The notes under the pieces: model-generated
Seen by the model: the letters and a program-made list of their open reading frames with translations, nothing else
Told to the model about the DNA's origin: nothing
The model's database searches: none
Part shown: positions 26,218-35,081 of the stretch, one piece after another
Position numbering within the stretch: position 1 is the stretch's first letter
Layout: each line of letters starts with the position of its first letter
Position numbers and translations under genes: made by a program
NCBI GenBank assembly: GCA_963841815.1
Contig: CAWJEE010000018.1
Location: 1 to 64,000, forward strand
Direction of reading: 5' to 3'
DNA: 64,000 nucleotides
Source: JAOUJD01 sp963841815
GTDB lineage: Bacteria; Pseudomonadota; Gammaproteobacteria; Burkholderiales; Burkholderiaceae_F

Positions 26218-27156
26218 ATGGAGACCAAACGAGTGACAAAAGCAGTGGCAAAAGCGAGCACCTCTTCCCGGAACGCGCTGGTCCCGTTCAGCGCGCACGC
26301 CTTGGCGTTGCGGCCGGGCAGTGTCGGCAGCATTGATGCCTATATCCAGGCCGTCAATCGGGTGCCGATGCTGACGCCGGAGGAGGAACTGCGTCTGGCG
26401 CGGACCTACCGTGAGAAAGATGACCTGGACGCCGCCGGCCGCCTGGTCATGTCGCACCTGCGCCTGGTGGTTGCCGTTGCCCGCAACTACCTCGGCTATG
26501 GCCTGCCCCACGCGGACCTGATCCAGGAAGGCAACATCGGCCTGATGAAGGCTGTGAAGCGCTTCGACCCCGAGCGCGGGGTGCGGCTGGTTTCGTTCGC
26601 CCTGCACTGGATCAAGGCCGAGATCCACGAGTACATCCTGAAGAACTGGCGGCTGGTGAAGGTGGCGACCACCAAGGCCCAGCGCAAGCTCTTCTTCAAC
26701 CTGCGCAGCATGAAGCAGGGGCTCGGCACGATGTCGCCGGACCAGATCGAAGGCGTCGCGCGGGAACTGAACGTCAAGCCCGAGGAAGTGGCAGAGATGG
26801 AAACGCGGCTTTCGGGCGGCGATGTCGCTCTCGAGGGTCGGATCGACGACGGCGAAGAGGAGTTCGCCCCGATCGATTACCTGGCCGACGCGGACTCGGA
26901 ACCGACGCAGGTGCTGCAGCGTCGCCAGTACGACGTCCTGCAGACCGAAGGGGTCCGCGAGGCGCTGGAGCAGCTCGACCCGCGCAGCCGCCGCATCATC
27001 GAAGCGCGCTGGCTGAACGAGGACACCGACGGCCGGGTCGGCACCGCAACCCTGCACGACCTTGCGGAAGAGTTCGGAGTGTCAGCGGAACGAATCCGCC
27101 AGATCGAAGCCAAAGCATTGCAGAAGATGCGCGGTTCGCTGGCCGAATACGCCTAG
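26218..27156 (+). CDS. rpoH: RNA polymerase sigma-32 factor RpoH
   Basis: This 312-residue heat-shock sigma factor has region 2 with LVVAVARNYLGYGLPHADLIQEGNIGLM and the RpoH box-like part QRKLFFNLRSMKQGL. Region 4 has LAEEFGVSAERIRQIEAKALQKMR. ATG 26218 (METKRV) has no Shine-Dalgarno. GTG 26233 lies 8 bases after GGAGA and is a credible alternative that would remove five residues. A perfect CIRCE operator lies directly upstream and a strong terminator follows. Position after ftsEX is conserved in related bacteria. Confidence 0.96.
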   Translation: METKRVTKAVAKASTSSRNALVPFSAHALALRPGSVGSIDAYIQAVNRVPMLTPEEELRLARTYREKDDLDAAGRLVMSHLRLVVAVARNYLGYGLPHADLIQEGNIGLMKAVKRFDPERGVRLVSFALHWIKAEIHEYILKNWRLVKVATTKAQRKLFFNLRSMKQGLGTMSPDQIEGVARELNVKPEEVAEMETRLSGGDVALEGRIDDGEEEFAPIDYLADADSEPTQVLQRRQYDVLQTEGVREALEQLDPRSRRIIEARWLNEDTDGRVGTATLHDLAEEFGVSAERIRQIEAKALQKMRGSLAEYA

Positions 27157-27236
27157 TGCGAGCCCCACCTTCTCGGTCGGTTCGAGCAAGGTCCGCCTCT
27201 CCTTCTACCCCCCTCTCCTCCGATGAGGCGGACACT

Positions 27237-27268
27237 ACGCCCCAGCAGAAGCTGGGGCGCTTTTTTTT
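27237..27268 (+). terminator. Strong intrinsic terminator downstream of rpoH
   Basis: Perfect 8-bp stem GCCCCAGC/GCTGGGGC, loop AGAA, then GC and eight T residues. It lies between the convergent rpoH and SCO1 genes. Confidence 0.9.
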
Positions 27269-27345
27269 GCGCTCGCGCGAGCATCGCGGCCTGCGGCACA
27301 ACCGTGCGCGCTCCTCCGCAAGGCCGTTCGTTCGAGCGACCGCGA

Positions 27346-27921
27346 TCAGCGCAACAGCTTCCTGAGGTCGGCGACGATCGGATCGACAGCGCCGGCATGG
27401 CGCAGGAACAGCCGCACCCGTCCCTCGGTGTCGAACACGTAGCTGCCCGCCGTGTGGTCCATCGTGTAGGACGTCTCGGTCTTGCCGGGCACCTTCTGGT
27501 AGAAGACCTTGAAGTCCCTTGCGATCGCCGCCGTCTCGTCCCTTGTGCCACGCAGGCCGAGGAAGGTCGGATCGAAGCCTGGCACGTACTGCGAGAGGAC
27601 CTCTGCGGTGTCGCGATCCGGATCTAGCGTCACGAAGATCACCTGCACCTTCTCGCCATCGGGCCCGAGCCGCCTTTTCACCTCGGCCATGTCCGTCATC
27701 GTCGTCGGACAGACGTCGGGGCATTGCGTGTAGCCGAAGAACATCACCACGACCTTGCCGCGGAAGTCCGCCAGGGTCCGCGGCTGGCCGTTGAAGTCGG
27801 TCAGGCGGAAGTCCCGGGCGTAGCTGGCGCCGGTGATGTCGACGTTGTTGAAGCGCTCCGCGCCGGGATCGCAAGCGACCAGTGCTGCAGCGACGACAAC
27901 GAACAGCAGGCGGGCGAGCAT
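27346..27921 (-). CDS. SCO1/SenC family copper chaperone for cytochrome oxidase
   Basis: This 191-residue lipoprotein (lipobox LVAC, Cys17) has a thioredoxin-like SCO domain. The copper ligands are Cys67 and Cys71 in CPDVC and the conserved histidine in MDHTAGSY. SCO proteins deliver copper to, or reduce, the CuA site of oxidase subunit II. It is the last gene of the oxidase assembly run (SURF1, SCO-like, ctaA, ctaB, SCO1) on the minus strand. Confidence 0.95.
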   Translation of the reverse strand: MLARLLFVVVAAALVACDPGAERFNNVDITGASYARDFRLTDFNGQPRTLADFRGKVVVMFFGYTQCPDVCPTTMTDMAEVKRRLGPDGEKVQVIFVTLDPDRDTAEVLSQYVPGFDPTFLGLRGTRDETAAIARDFKVFYQKVPGKTETSYTMDHTAGSYVFDTEGRVRLFLRHAGAVDPIVADLRKLLR

Positions 27922-27937
27922 GGCCGCTTTCCCGGTG

Positions 27938-28834
27938 TCAGCCGGTCACGTAATGATCGACCAGCAGCGCCGCGAACAGGGCGGCCAGGTAGACGATCGA
28001 GTAGTTGAAGGTGCTGCGTGCGAGGCGATCGCTGTAGGCACGGAACAGGCGCCACGCGTACCAGAGGAAGATGGCGCCAAGGGCGAGGGCGGACACGAGG
28101 TAGATCCACCCCGACATCTGGATCACGAACGGCAGCGCGGTGGTCGCGACCAGCACGATCGTGTAGAGCAGGATGTGCAGCCGGGTGAGCCGCTCGCCAT
28201 GCGTCACGGGCAGCATCGGCAGCCCCGACTTGCGATAGTCGTCCAGCCGGTACAGCGCCAGCGCCCAGAAGTGCGGCGGCGTCCACACGAAGATGATCAG
28301 CGCGAGCAGCCACGCTTCGGCCGGCGTGTTCCCGGTGATCGCGGCCCAGCCGAGCACCGGCGGCATCGCCCCGCTCATCCCGCCGATCACGATGTTCTGC
28401 GGCGTGTACGGCTTCAGCAGCACCGTGTAGACGACCGCGTAACCGACGAAGGTCGCGAACGTCAGCCACATCGTCAGCGGATTCACGAACGCATACAGCA
28501 CCCACATTCCGATGCCGCCGATCAGTCCCGAGAAGAGCAGCGCCTGGAGCGCCGAGAGTTCGCCGCGCGGCAGCGGGCGCATCCGCGTTCGCGCCATCTT
28601 CGCGTCGATGTGCTGCTCGATCAGCGAGTTGACCGCGAACGCGGCGCCGGCCAGCAGCCAGACGCCCAGCGTCGCGACCGCCACCCGGCCCAGCGGCGGC
28701 AGCTCGCGCGTCGACAGGAACATGCCGATCACCGTGCAGAACAGCGCGAGCTGAGTCACGCGCGGCTTCGTCAGCGCCCAGTACTGGGACGCCATGTGAT
28801 TCAGCGTTCGTTCGGCGGCGGACAGCTCGCGCAT
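27938..28834 (-). CDS. ctaB: Protoheme IX farnesyltransferase (heme O synthase)
   Basis: This 298-residue UbiA-type membrane prenyltransferase attaches the farnesyl chain to protoheme, giving heme O. Motifs are ALTKPRVTQLALF at the start, NSLIEQHIDAKMARTRMRPLP (the metal-pyrophosphate site) and DDYRKSGLPMLPV. Two starts are possible: ATG 28834, giving 298 residues, and ATG 28795, giving 285. Neither has a clear Shine-Dalgarno. It lies directly after ctaA, which converts heme O to heme A. Confidence 0.95.
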   Translation of the reverse strand: MRELSAAERTLNHMASQYWALTKPRVTQLALFCTVIGMFLSTRELPPLGRVAVATLGVWLLAGAAFAVNSLIEQHIDAKMARTRMRPLPRGELSALQALLFSGLIGGIGMWVLYAFVNPLTMWLTFATFVGYAVVYTVLLKPYTPQNIVIGGMSGAMPPVLGWAAITGNTPAEAWLLALIIFVWTPPHFWALALYRLDDYRKSGLPMLPVTHGERLTRLHILLYTIVLVATTALPFVIQMSGWIYLVSALALGAIFLWYAWRLFRAYSDRLARSTFNYSIVYLAALFAALLVDHYVTG

Positions 28835-28874
28835 GACTTGACGAAGGAAATGGACCGCGGGGAAACGCGTGATT

Positions 28875-29942
28875 TTACCGGCCCGAGCGAAGCCGGTACG
28901 TGACCACGACCAGCAAGGCCACCAGCAGGGCGGCACCGCCGCTGTGCGCCACGGCCAGCACGAGGGGCCATTGCAGCACCACGTTCGACATTCCGGTGGC
29001 GAATTGCAGCAGAAGAAGCACGAGCAGGGCCCGCGCCAGTCCCTTCAGCCCCGGCGCGCTCCAGACCTGCCACAGCAGCGCGCCGAGCACGAGGATCACG
29101 ACGATCGCGAACAGCCGATGCGTCCAGTGGATCGCGACCAGCGACTGGAAGGGAATGGCCTGCCCATCGCCGGTCATGCCGAGCGGCCGCCAGAGCGTGA
29201 ACGCGTGCGCGAAGTCCATGGTCGGTACCAACTGCCCCTGGCACAACGGAAAGTCCGGGCACGCCATGACCGCGTAGTTGGTGCTGACCCAGCCGCCGAG
29301 TGCGATCTGCAGCACCACGACCGCCAGCGCGAGCACCACCAGGCGCGCCGCGGAGTCCGGGGCCCGCACGTGCACGACCTCGCCCTCGCGCAGCGCCAGC
29401 CACACGAGCAGCGCCAGCAGGCCGACTCCGCCCAGCAAGTGGATCGTGACGATGATCGGCTGCAGTTTCATCGTGACCGTGAGCGCCCCGAAGGCGCCCT
29501 GCCCGATCACCCAGGCGAGCGCCGCGGTCGCCAGCCACGGTGACCGCCCGCCCTCGCGTCGCCAGCGGGTCCACGACTGAACCGCCAGGATGACGATAAG
29601 CAGACCGACGCCCATCGCGAAGTAGCGGTGGACCATCTCGATCCACGCTTTCGTCATCGTCACCGGTCCGCTCGGCAGCGCAGTCTCCGCCGCGCGAATC
29701 GGCTCATCGGCCGACAGCGGATTCGAGTGTCCGTAGCAGCCCGGCCAGTCCGGGCAGCCGAGCCCGGAGTCGGTCAGCCGCGTGAAGCTGCCGAACATGA
29801 TCAGGTCGAGCGTGAGGAAGGCGGTGACCCACGCGAGCTTGCGGAACCTGTGCGGGTCGCGCGAATAGCGCACGTAGGCCAAGGGGACCGCGGCGACGAG
29901 CGCGCCCTTCAGCGCAAGCAGCAGCAGGGCCTCGACGGTCAC
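28875..29942 (-). CDS. ctaA: Heme A synthase (COX15/CtaA)
   Basis: This 355-residue integral membrane protein of the COX15/CtaA family has eight hydrophobic segments. Its histidines include those in the FTRLTDSGLGCPDWPGCYG segment and WTHRLFAIVVILVLG. It oxidises the C8 methyl of heme O to a formyl group. It is read in the same direction as ctaB and starts one base before the end of the preceding SCO-like gene. Confidence 0.95.
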   Translation of the reverse strand: MTVEALLLLALKGALVAAVPLAYVRYSRDPHRFRKLAWVTAFLTLDLIMFGSFTRLTDSGLGCPDWPGCYGHSNPLSADEPIRAAETALPSGPVTMTKAWIEMVHRYFAMGVGLLIVILAVQSWTRWRREGGRSPWLATAALAWVIGQGAFGALTVTMKLQPIIVTIHLLGGVGLLALLVWLALREGEVVHVRAPDSAARLVVLALAVVVLQIALGGWVSTNYAVMACPDFPLCQGQLVPTMDFAHAFTLWRPLGMTGDGQAIPFQSLVAIHWTHRLFAIVVILVLGALLWQVWSAPGLKGLARALLVLLLLQFATGMSNVVLQWPLVLAVAHSGGAALLVALLVVVTYRLRSGR

Positions 29943-29943
29943 G

Positions 29944-30573
29944 TCAGTCCCTGGCGCGCTCGACGCGGGTCCACAGCGAGGCGGCTTTCATCAGGCGCGC
30001 GATGTCGCCTTTCGCGCCCTTCGGATCGGGATTGCGGGGCCAGCGCAGCATCAGGTTGCCGAGCGGGTCGATCACCCAGATGTGGTCGCGCAGGTTCGCG
30101 CTCGGCGCGTCGGGCAGGGCCAGGAACACATGGAGGTCGCGCTCGTCGACCCGCACGAAGTGCGTGCCCTCGTATTCACGGATCAGCATGTTCGACAGTG
30201 GCTCGCGATCGGTGATGAGCCAGAGTCGCTCGATCTCGTCGCGCTCCTTGCCCGTCATGGTGCGCTGCTGGCGCATGTGGAAGAGCTTCGACTGGCAGTA
30301 CTCGTCGCAGGCACCGCCGTCGACCATGACGAACACCCACTTGTCCTTCAGCGAACGGAGGTCGAAGGCCGTGCCGTCCAGCGCGGTCGCGGGGATCGAC
30401 GGCACCGGCCGCTGCGGCTCGACCAGCGTCCCGTAGTTGACGCGGCCCGACGGCGGCATCACGTAGTAAGCGAAGTACGAAGCGAGGATCGGCGCAAGCG
30501 TGACGGCGATCAGGAGGTACAGCGCGCGATTGCGCCGCCAGTGGCTCGCCGGCTTCGCGGGGCCGTCGTTCAT
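29944..30573 (-). CDS. Membrane-anchored SCO-like protein of the oxidase cluster
   Basis: This 209-residue protein has an N-terminal membrane anchor (ALYLLIAVTLAPILASYFAYYV) and a divergent thioredoxin/SCO-like domain. It keeps a C-x3-C pair (GACDEYC) and a downstream histidine in RDHIWVIDPLGNL, the spacing seen in SCO1. It is clearly different from the SCO1 lipoprotein 2 kb away. Proteins of this type are common in betaproteobacterial cox clusters. A role in copper or thiol handling at the CuA site is inferred. Start ATG 30573 overlaps the SURF1 stop (ATGA). Confidence 0.8.
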   Translation of the reverse strand: MNDGPAKPASHWRRNRALYLLIAVTLAPILASYFAYYVMPPSGRVNYGTLVEPQRPVPSIPATALDGTAFDLRSLKDKWVFVMVDGGACDEYCQSKLFHMRQQRTMTGKERDEIERLWLITDREPLSNMLIREYEGTHFVRVDERDLHVFLALPDAPSANLRDHIWVIDPLGNLMLRWPRNPDPKGAKGDIARLMKAASLWTRVERARD

Positions 30574-31282
30574 GTCCGCCTCAGGGCCTTGCCGCCGAAG
30601 TACAGCGTGAGCACGATGATGAGCGCCGCGAGCGAGTACCACTGGAAGGCGTAGCCGCGGTGCTTGTCCACTCCGGCATCCGGTCGCGCCCAGGCGCGGC
30701 GCAGGCCATCGCCCGTGTCGTTCGTCTGCTGCACAACGAAGCGCGCGACCTTGCGTCCGCTCGCCCGCTCGTACGCCTCGAAGTCGAGGTTCTGCCAGAT
30801 GCCGCCGAGCGGGCCGCCGCGCTCGCCGATGTCGAGCGTGCGCGGAACGTGCGGGACGGCGATGCCCTCGACACGCAGCCGGGCATTCGCGATCGGTGCG
30901 GGGGCAGCCGGGTGCGGTCCGCCATGCTGCGCGCCGCCCACCCGCGATTCACGAGAATCCAGGGCATGCCCTCGGCGACCGCGACCGGCGTGATCACCTG
31001 GAATCCCGCAACGCCGTCCACGAGCCGGTTGTCGATGTAGACCGTCGCTTCGGTCACGAACGTTCCGTTCATCTCCACGCGCTGCGGCAGGCTTCGGGCG
31101 ACGCCCGACGCGTCATCCAGGCCCGCGATCGGCGTGGGGGCACGGGCAAGTGCCTCGTCCCACTGCGCCTGCCGCGTCGCCTTCTCGTCCCCTCGCCGGG
31201 TCTGCCAGTTGCCGAGCGACGTCGTGAGCACGACGCCTGAAATGCCCGCCAGCAGCGCGATGACGACCCGCGGGGTCAGCAT
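30570..31282 (-). pseudogene. SURF1 family oxidase assembly protein, one frameshift
   Basis: SURF1 is an inner-membrane protein with two terminal helices that helps insert heme A into oxidase subunit I. The N-terminal half reads from ATG 31282 (TPRVVIALLAGISGVVLTTSLGNWQ) to VNRGWAARSMADRTRLP. The rest (APIANARLRVEGIAV onward to GYAFQWYSLAALIIVL) is in another frame. The switch is at a run of five G on the plus strand (30900-30904); one more base restores a 237-residue protein. A homopolymer miscall is the simplest explanation. The stop overlaps the next gene's ATG. Confidence 0.88.
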
Positions 31283-31324
31283 CGCACCGGGTGGGATAAT
31301 CGGACATCCCTCGAGACCAGGTCC

Positions 31325-31522
31325 ATGCGCATCATTATCCTGTTCGCCCTCACCGGCATCCTGCTGTCGCTTGGCTCGGCGCTCGTCTACCTGGTCCGCG
31401 ACAAGGGCACGACGAACCGCACCGTCAATGCGCTGACGGTTCGCGTCGGCATATCGGTCGCGCTCTTCCTGTTCATCCTGTTCAGCTATTGGATGGGCTG
31501 GATCCAGCCGCGTTCCTACTGA
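31325..31522 (+). CDS. DUF2909 family twin-transmembrane protein
   Basis: This 65-residue protein consists of two hydrophobic helices (IIILFALTGILLSLGSALVYLV and RVGISVALFLFILFSYWMGW) joined by a short charged turn. This is the DUF2909 pattern seen in cytochrome oxidase clusters of betaproteobacteria. It lies between coxC and SURF1 on the opposite strand to both. A GATAAT hexamer at 31295-31300 may be its -10 box. The function is unknown. Confidence 0.85.
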   Translation: MRIIILFALTGILLSLGSALVYLVRDKGTTNRTVNALTVRVGISVALFLFILFSYWMGWIQPRSY

Positions 31523-31550
31523 TCGGGCGCCCGTAACGCCGCTCACCAAG

Positions 31551-31575
31551 CAAAAGCGGCGCCGAGGCGCCGCTC
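31551..31575 (-). terminator. Intrinsic terminator of the cox structural operon
   Basis: On the minus strand AGCGGCGCC/GGCGCCGCT with a 2-base turn is followed by TTTGCTT, about 25 bases after the coxC stop. It separates the oxidase structural genes from the assembly genes further down. Confidence 0.7.
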
Positions 31576-31598
31576 CTGCTTCGAACCGGCAGCGGCCC

Positions 31599-32462
31599 TT
31601 ACAGCCAGTACACGACGATGTAGAGGCCGATCCAGACGACGTCGACGAAGTGCCAGTACCACGCGGCCGCTTCGAAGGCGAAGTGGTGGTTCGGCTTGAA
31701 GTGGCCCTTCAGGAGCCGCACGAGCACGACCGACAGCATGATCGCGCCGACGAACACGTGGAAGCCGTGGAAGCCGGTCAGCATGAAGAAGGTCGATCCG
31801 AAGATGCCAGAGCTCAGCCGCAGGTTCAGTTCGCTGTAGGCATGCGAGTACTCGTACATCTGCACGCCAAGGAAGGTCACCCCCAGCAGCACGGTGATCG
31901 CCAGCCACAGCGCGGCCTTGCTGCGGTGGTCTGCGCGCAACGCGTGATGCGCGATCGTCAGGGTGACGCCCGAGGTCAGCAGCAGCGCCGTGTTGATCGT
32001 CGGCAGCCAGAACGGCCCGATCGTGGTGAACGCGTCGATGACGCCGGCGGGGCCGGAATGCGGCCAGCCGGCCGCGAAATCCGGCCAGAGCAGCTTGTGA
32101 TCGAAGTCGCCGAGCATCGGCGCCGTGATCACCCGCGTGTAGAACAGGGCGCCGAAGAACGACGCGAAGAACATCACTTCCGAGAAGATGAACCAGCTCA
32201 TCCCCCAGCGAAACGAGACATCGACGTGCCCGTTGTAGTTGCCGTGCTCGGACTCCGCGGACACCGTGCCGAACCAGCCGAACATCATGTAGATCAGCGT
32301 GGCCAGGCCGATGGCCAGGCCGATCCACCCGATCGGGTTCCGGTTCACGACCATCGCCGCACCGAACATGGTGAAGACCATGGCGATGCTCCCGACCATC
32401 GGCCACCGCGACGGCGCCGGGATGAAGTAGTGCGACGAGGCACCCGCGTGTGTATCAGCCAT
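31599..32462 (-). CDS. coxC: Cytochrome c oxidase subunit III
   Basis: This 287-residue integral membrane subunit of aa3-type oxidase has seven predicted helices. Recognisable segments are FRWGMSWFIFSEVMFFASFFGALFY, TGFHGFHVFVGAIML and the C-terminal FAFEAAAWYWHFVDVVWIGLY, all diagnostic for subunit III. It is the last gene of the cox structural operon, followed by a terminator. Confidence 0.97.
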   Translation of the reverse strand: MADTHAGASSHYFIPAPSRWPMVGSIAMVFTMFGAAMVVNRNPIGWIGLAIGLATLIYMMFGWFGTVSAESEHGNYNGHVDVSFRWGMSWFIFSEVMFFASFFGALFYTRVITAPMLGDFDHKLLWPDFAAGWPHSGPAGVIDAFTTIGPFWLPTINTALLLTSGVTLTIAHHALRADHRSKAALWLAITVLLGVTFLGVQMYEYSHAYSELNLRLSSGIFGSTFFMLTGFHGFHVFVGAIMLSVVLVRLLKGHFKPNHHFAFEAAAWYWHFVDVVWIGLYIVVYWL

Positions 32463-32492
32463 TGCTGCTCCCCTCTCCTTGCGTCCCTGCGT

Positions 32493-32726
32493 TCAACTCG
32501 TCACGGCACGAACGATCATGATCAGCGTGAACACGAACAGCGCCGCTGCGACGATGCCCGCGATGATCACGTGCACCGGATTCAGCCGAGCTGCGTCCTT
32601 TTCGTAATCCGACTTCCTCCGAACGCCGAAGAACGACCACAGCACCGCGCGCACGGTTTCGAGGAAACCCGCGTCGCGCCCTGCTTCGTTCCTGCGTTCG
32701 CCTTCATCCTTCATTCCATCGACCAC
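32493..32726 (-). CDS. DUF2970 small membrane protein
   Basis: This 77-residue protein has the DUF2970 core AVLWSFFGVRRKSDYEKD followed by one transmembrane helix (NPVHVIIAGIVAAALFVFTLIMI). The family sits between ctaG and coxC in many betaproteobacteria. The role is unknown; an accessory or assembly function in the oxidase is inferred from position. The start could be Met1 or the Met at position 5. Confidence 0.88.
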   Translation of the reverse strand: MVDGMKDEGERRNEAGRDAGFLETVRAVLWSFFGVRRKSDYEKDAARLNPVHVIIAGIVAAALFVFTLIMIVRAVTS

Positions 32727-32730
32727 GCCG

Positions 32731-33312
32731 TCAACTGCGCGGCGCGGCCGTCACCGCCGCCTGGTCCTTCACCGCGCCCGCCACCTCGAAGAACGTGTAC
32801 GAGAGCGTGATCGTCTTCACGTCGGCGGGAAGCGCGGGGTCCACGAAGAACACGACCGGGAACCTGCGCGTCTCGTTGGCGGCCAGCGTCTGCTGCTTGA
32901 AGCAGAAGCACTCCAGCTTCTGGAAGTGCGACGCCGACTGCATCGGCGCGTAGCTGGGGATCGCCTGCCCCACGATCGTGCGCGATTCGAGGTTAACCAG
33001 GTCGTAATCCACGTGCACCAGTTCGCCGGGATGCACCTCGACGTGGTTCACGTGCGGACGGAAGCGCCACGGTCCCTGCGAGTTGGCATCGAACTCGACG
33101 ATCACCTTGCGGGTGGTGTCGACCTGCGTGTTGCGCGCGGCGCGCTCGACCTCCGCGTCGCGCGTCGTCACGACGTTGATGCCGGTCACCTCGCAGATCT
33201 TCCGGTACAGCGGCACGAGCGCCCAGCCGAAGCCGAACATGAGCACCGCGACCACCACCAGCTTGCGCAGGATGGTGCGGTTGTCCTGTTCGGTTTCCGA
33301 GCGGTTCGTCAT
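32731..33312 (-). CDS. ctaG: Cytochrome c oxidase assembly protein CtaG/Cox11
   Basis: This 193-residue protein has one N-terminal membrane helix (LVVVAVLMFGFGWALVPLYRKICEVTG) and a periplasmic immunoglobulin-like domain. The copper-binding cysteines are in ECFCFKQQTL. Cox11 delivers copper to the CuB site of subunit I. It begins at the base after the stop of the 38-residue gene. Confidence 0.96.
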   Translation of the reverse strand: MTNRSETEQDNRTILRKLVVVAVLMFGFGWALVPLYRKICEVTGINVVTTRDAEVERAARNTQVDTTRKVIVEFDANSQGPWRFRPHVNHVEVHPGELVHVDYDLVNLESRTIVGQAIPSYAPMQSASHFQKLECFCFKQQTLAANETRRFPVVFFVDPALPADVKTITLSYTFFEVAGAVKDQAAVTAAPRS

Positions 33313-33429
33313 CTAGGTGCGGGTCAGCCAGTACTTCGCCATCACTCCGAGGAAGAACGCCAGCGCGATCGACAGCAGGATCAGCGCGGTGCGCGCGTTG
33401 CGCCGGCGCCGGCCTTCGGTTCCGGTCAT
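33313..33429 (-). CDS. 38-residue cytochrome oxidase small assembly protein
   Basis: A short frame between coxA and ctaG encodes a basic N terminus (MTGTEGRRRRNARTA) and one transmembrane helix (LILLSIALAFFLGVMAKYW). It fills the gap between the two genes: it starts 12 bases after the coxA stop and its stop abuts the ctaG ATG. Tiny single-helix proteins are known at this place in betaproteobacterial cox operons. It is easily missed because of its length. Confidence 0.8.
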   Translation of the reverse strand: MTGTEGRRRRNARTALILLSIALAFFLGVMAKYWLTRT

Positions 33430-33440
33430 GCGCCGTCAGG

Positions 33441-35042
33441 TCACTTCACGACCGGAGGTGTCTCGAACGTGTGGAACGGCGCCGGCGACGGCACGGTCCA
33501 CTCGAGCCCGCCGTCGGCGGCTTCCCACGGGTTGTCAGCCGCCTTCGGCCCGCCCTTGATCGCCTTGATCACGACGACCACGAAGAGCAACTGCGACAGG
33601 CCGAAACCGAACGCGCCGATCGTCGACACCATGTTCCAGTCGGCGAACTGCATCGGGTAGTCCGCGTATCGGCGCGGCATGCCGGCCAGCCCGAGGAAGT
33701 GCTGCGGGAAGAAGGCGATGTTGAAGAAGATCACGGACGCCCAGAAGTGCAGCTTGCCGAGCGACTCGTTGTACATGTGACCCGTCCACTTCGGAATCCA
33801 GTAGTACGTGCCGGCGAACAGCGCGAAGAGCGAGCCGGCCACGAGCACGTAGTGGAAGTGCGCCACGACGTAGTAGGTGTCCTGCAGCTGGATGTCGATC
33901 GGCGCCATCGCGAGGATCAGGCCCGTGAAGCCGCCGATCGTGAACACGAAGATGAAGCCCACGGCGAACAGCATCGGGGTCTCGAAGGTCATCGAGCCCC
34001 TGAACATCGTCGCGATCCAGTTGAAGACCTTCACGCCGGTCGGGATCGCGATCAGCATCGTGGCGTACATGAAGAAGAGCTGCCCGGTCACCGGCATGCC
34101 GGTCGTGAACATGTGGTGCGCCCAGACGATGAACGACAGGATGGCGATCGAGGCCGTCGCATAGACCATCGACGCGTAACCGAACAGCGGCTTGCGCGCG
34201 AAGACCGGGATGATCTGCGAAACGATGCCGAACGCCGGCAGGATCATGATGTAGACCTCGGGATGCCCGAAGAACCAGAACACGTGCTGGTACATCACCG
34301 GGTCGCCGCCGCCGGCCGCATTGAAGAAGCTGGTGCCGAAGTGGCGGTCGGTCAGCGTCATCGTGATGGCGCCCGCGAGCACCGGCATCACGGCGATCAG
34401 CAGGTAGGCGGTGATCAGCCAGGTCCACACGAACATCGGCATCTTCATCAGCGTCATGCCCGGCGCGCGCATGTTCAGCACCGTGGTGATGATGTTGATC
34501 GAACCCATGATCGAGCTGGCGCCCATGATGTGCAGCGCGAAGATCGCGAGGTCCATGCCCGGGCCCATCTGCACCGTGAGCGGCGCGTAGAGCGTCCACC
34601 CCGCGGCGGTGGCGCCACCCGGCACGAAGAACGACACGACGATCAGCAGCGCGGCGGGCGGCAGCAGCCAGAAGCTGAAGTTGTTCATCCGCGCGAACGC
34701 CATGTCGGGCGCGCCGATCTGCAGCGGGATCATCCAGTTCGCGAACCCGACGAACGCCGGCATGATCGCGCCGAACACCATGATCACGCCGTGCATCGTC
34801 GTGAGCTGGTTGAAGAACTCCGGCTTCCAGAACTGCAGCCCCGGCTGGAACAGCTCGGCGCGGATGCCCAGCGCCAGGATGCCGCCGATGAAGAACATCG
34901 TCATGCTGAACCACAGGTACATCGTGCCGATGTCCTTGTGGTTGGTCGCGAACAGCCAGCGGCGCCACCCGTGGGGGTGGTCGTGCGCATGGTCGTGGTG
35001 GCCGGCGTGGCCTGCAGCGGGATTCGGGATGACGGCGCTCAT
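33441..35042 (-). CDS. coxA: Cytochrome c oxidase subunit I
   Basis: This 533-residue catalytic subunit has twelve helices and all key ligands. They include the CuB site with HPEVYIMILPAFG (the His-Tyr cross-link pair), the histidine pair in WAHHMFTTGMP, and the heme ligands in VAHFHYVLVAGS. The N terminus has a histidine-rich stretch (HAGHHDHAHDHPHG) before the first helix. Together with coxB and coxC it forms a heme-copper oxidase of A type; heme A genes lie nearby. Confidence 0.98.
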   Translation of the reverse strand: MSAVIPNPAAGHAGHHDHAHDHPHGWRRWLFATNHKDIGTMYLWFSMTMFFIGGILALGIRAELFQPGLQFWKPEFFNQLTTMHGVIMVFGAIMPAFVGFANWMIPLQIGAPDMAFARMNNFSFWLLPPAALLIVVSFFVPGGATAAGWTLYAPLTVQMGPGMDLAIFALHIMGASSIMGSINIITTVLNMRAPGMTLMKMPMFVWTWLITAYLLIAVMPVLAGAITMTLTDRHFGTSFFNAAGGGDPVMYQHVFWFFGHPEVYIMILPAFGIVSQIIPVFARKPLFGYASMVYATASIAILSFIVWAHHMFTTGMPVTGQLFFMYATMLIAIPTGVKVFNWIATMFRGSMTFETPMLFAVGFIFVFTIGGFTGLILAMAPIDIQLQDTYYVVAHFHYVLVAGSLFALFAGTYYWIPKWTGHMYNESLGKLHFWASVIFFNIAFFPQHFLGLAGMPRRYADYPMQFADWNMVSTIGAFGFGLSQLLFVVVVIKAIKGGPKAADNPWEAADGGLEWTVPSPAPFHTFETPPVVK

Positions 35043-35081
35043 CGGTGCTCCTGGAACTGTATTGGTCTTCGCTGCGTCGCG

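Noticed and set aside
27938..28936. The longest heme O synthase start, at 28936
   Set aside because: The first 34 codons overlap the end of ctaA and are Trp/Arg-rich without family similarity; starts at 28834 or 28795 are better.
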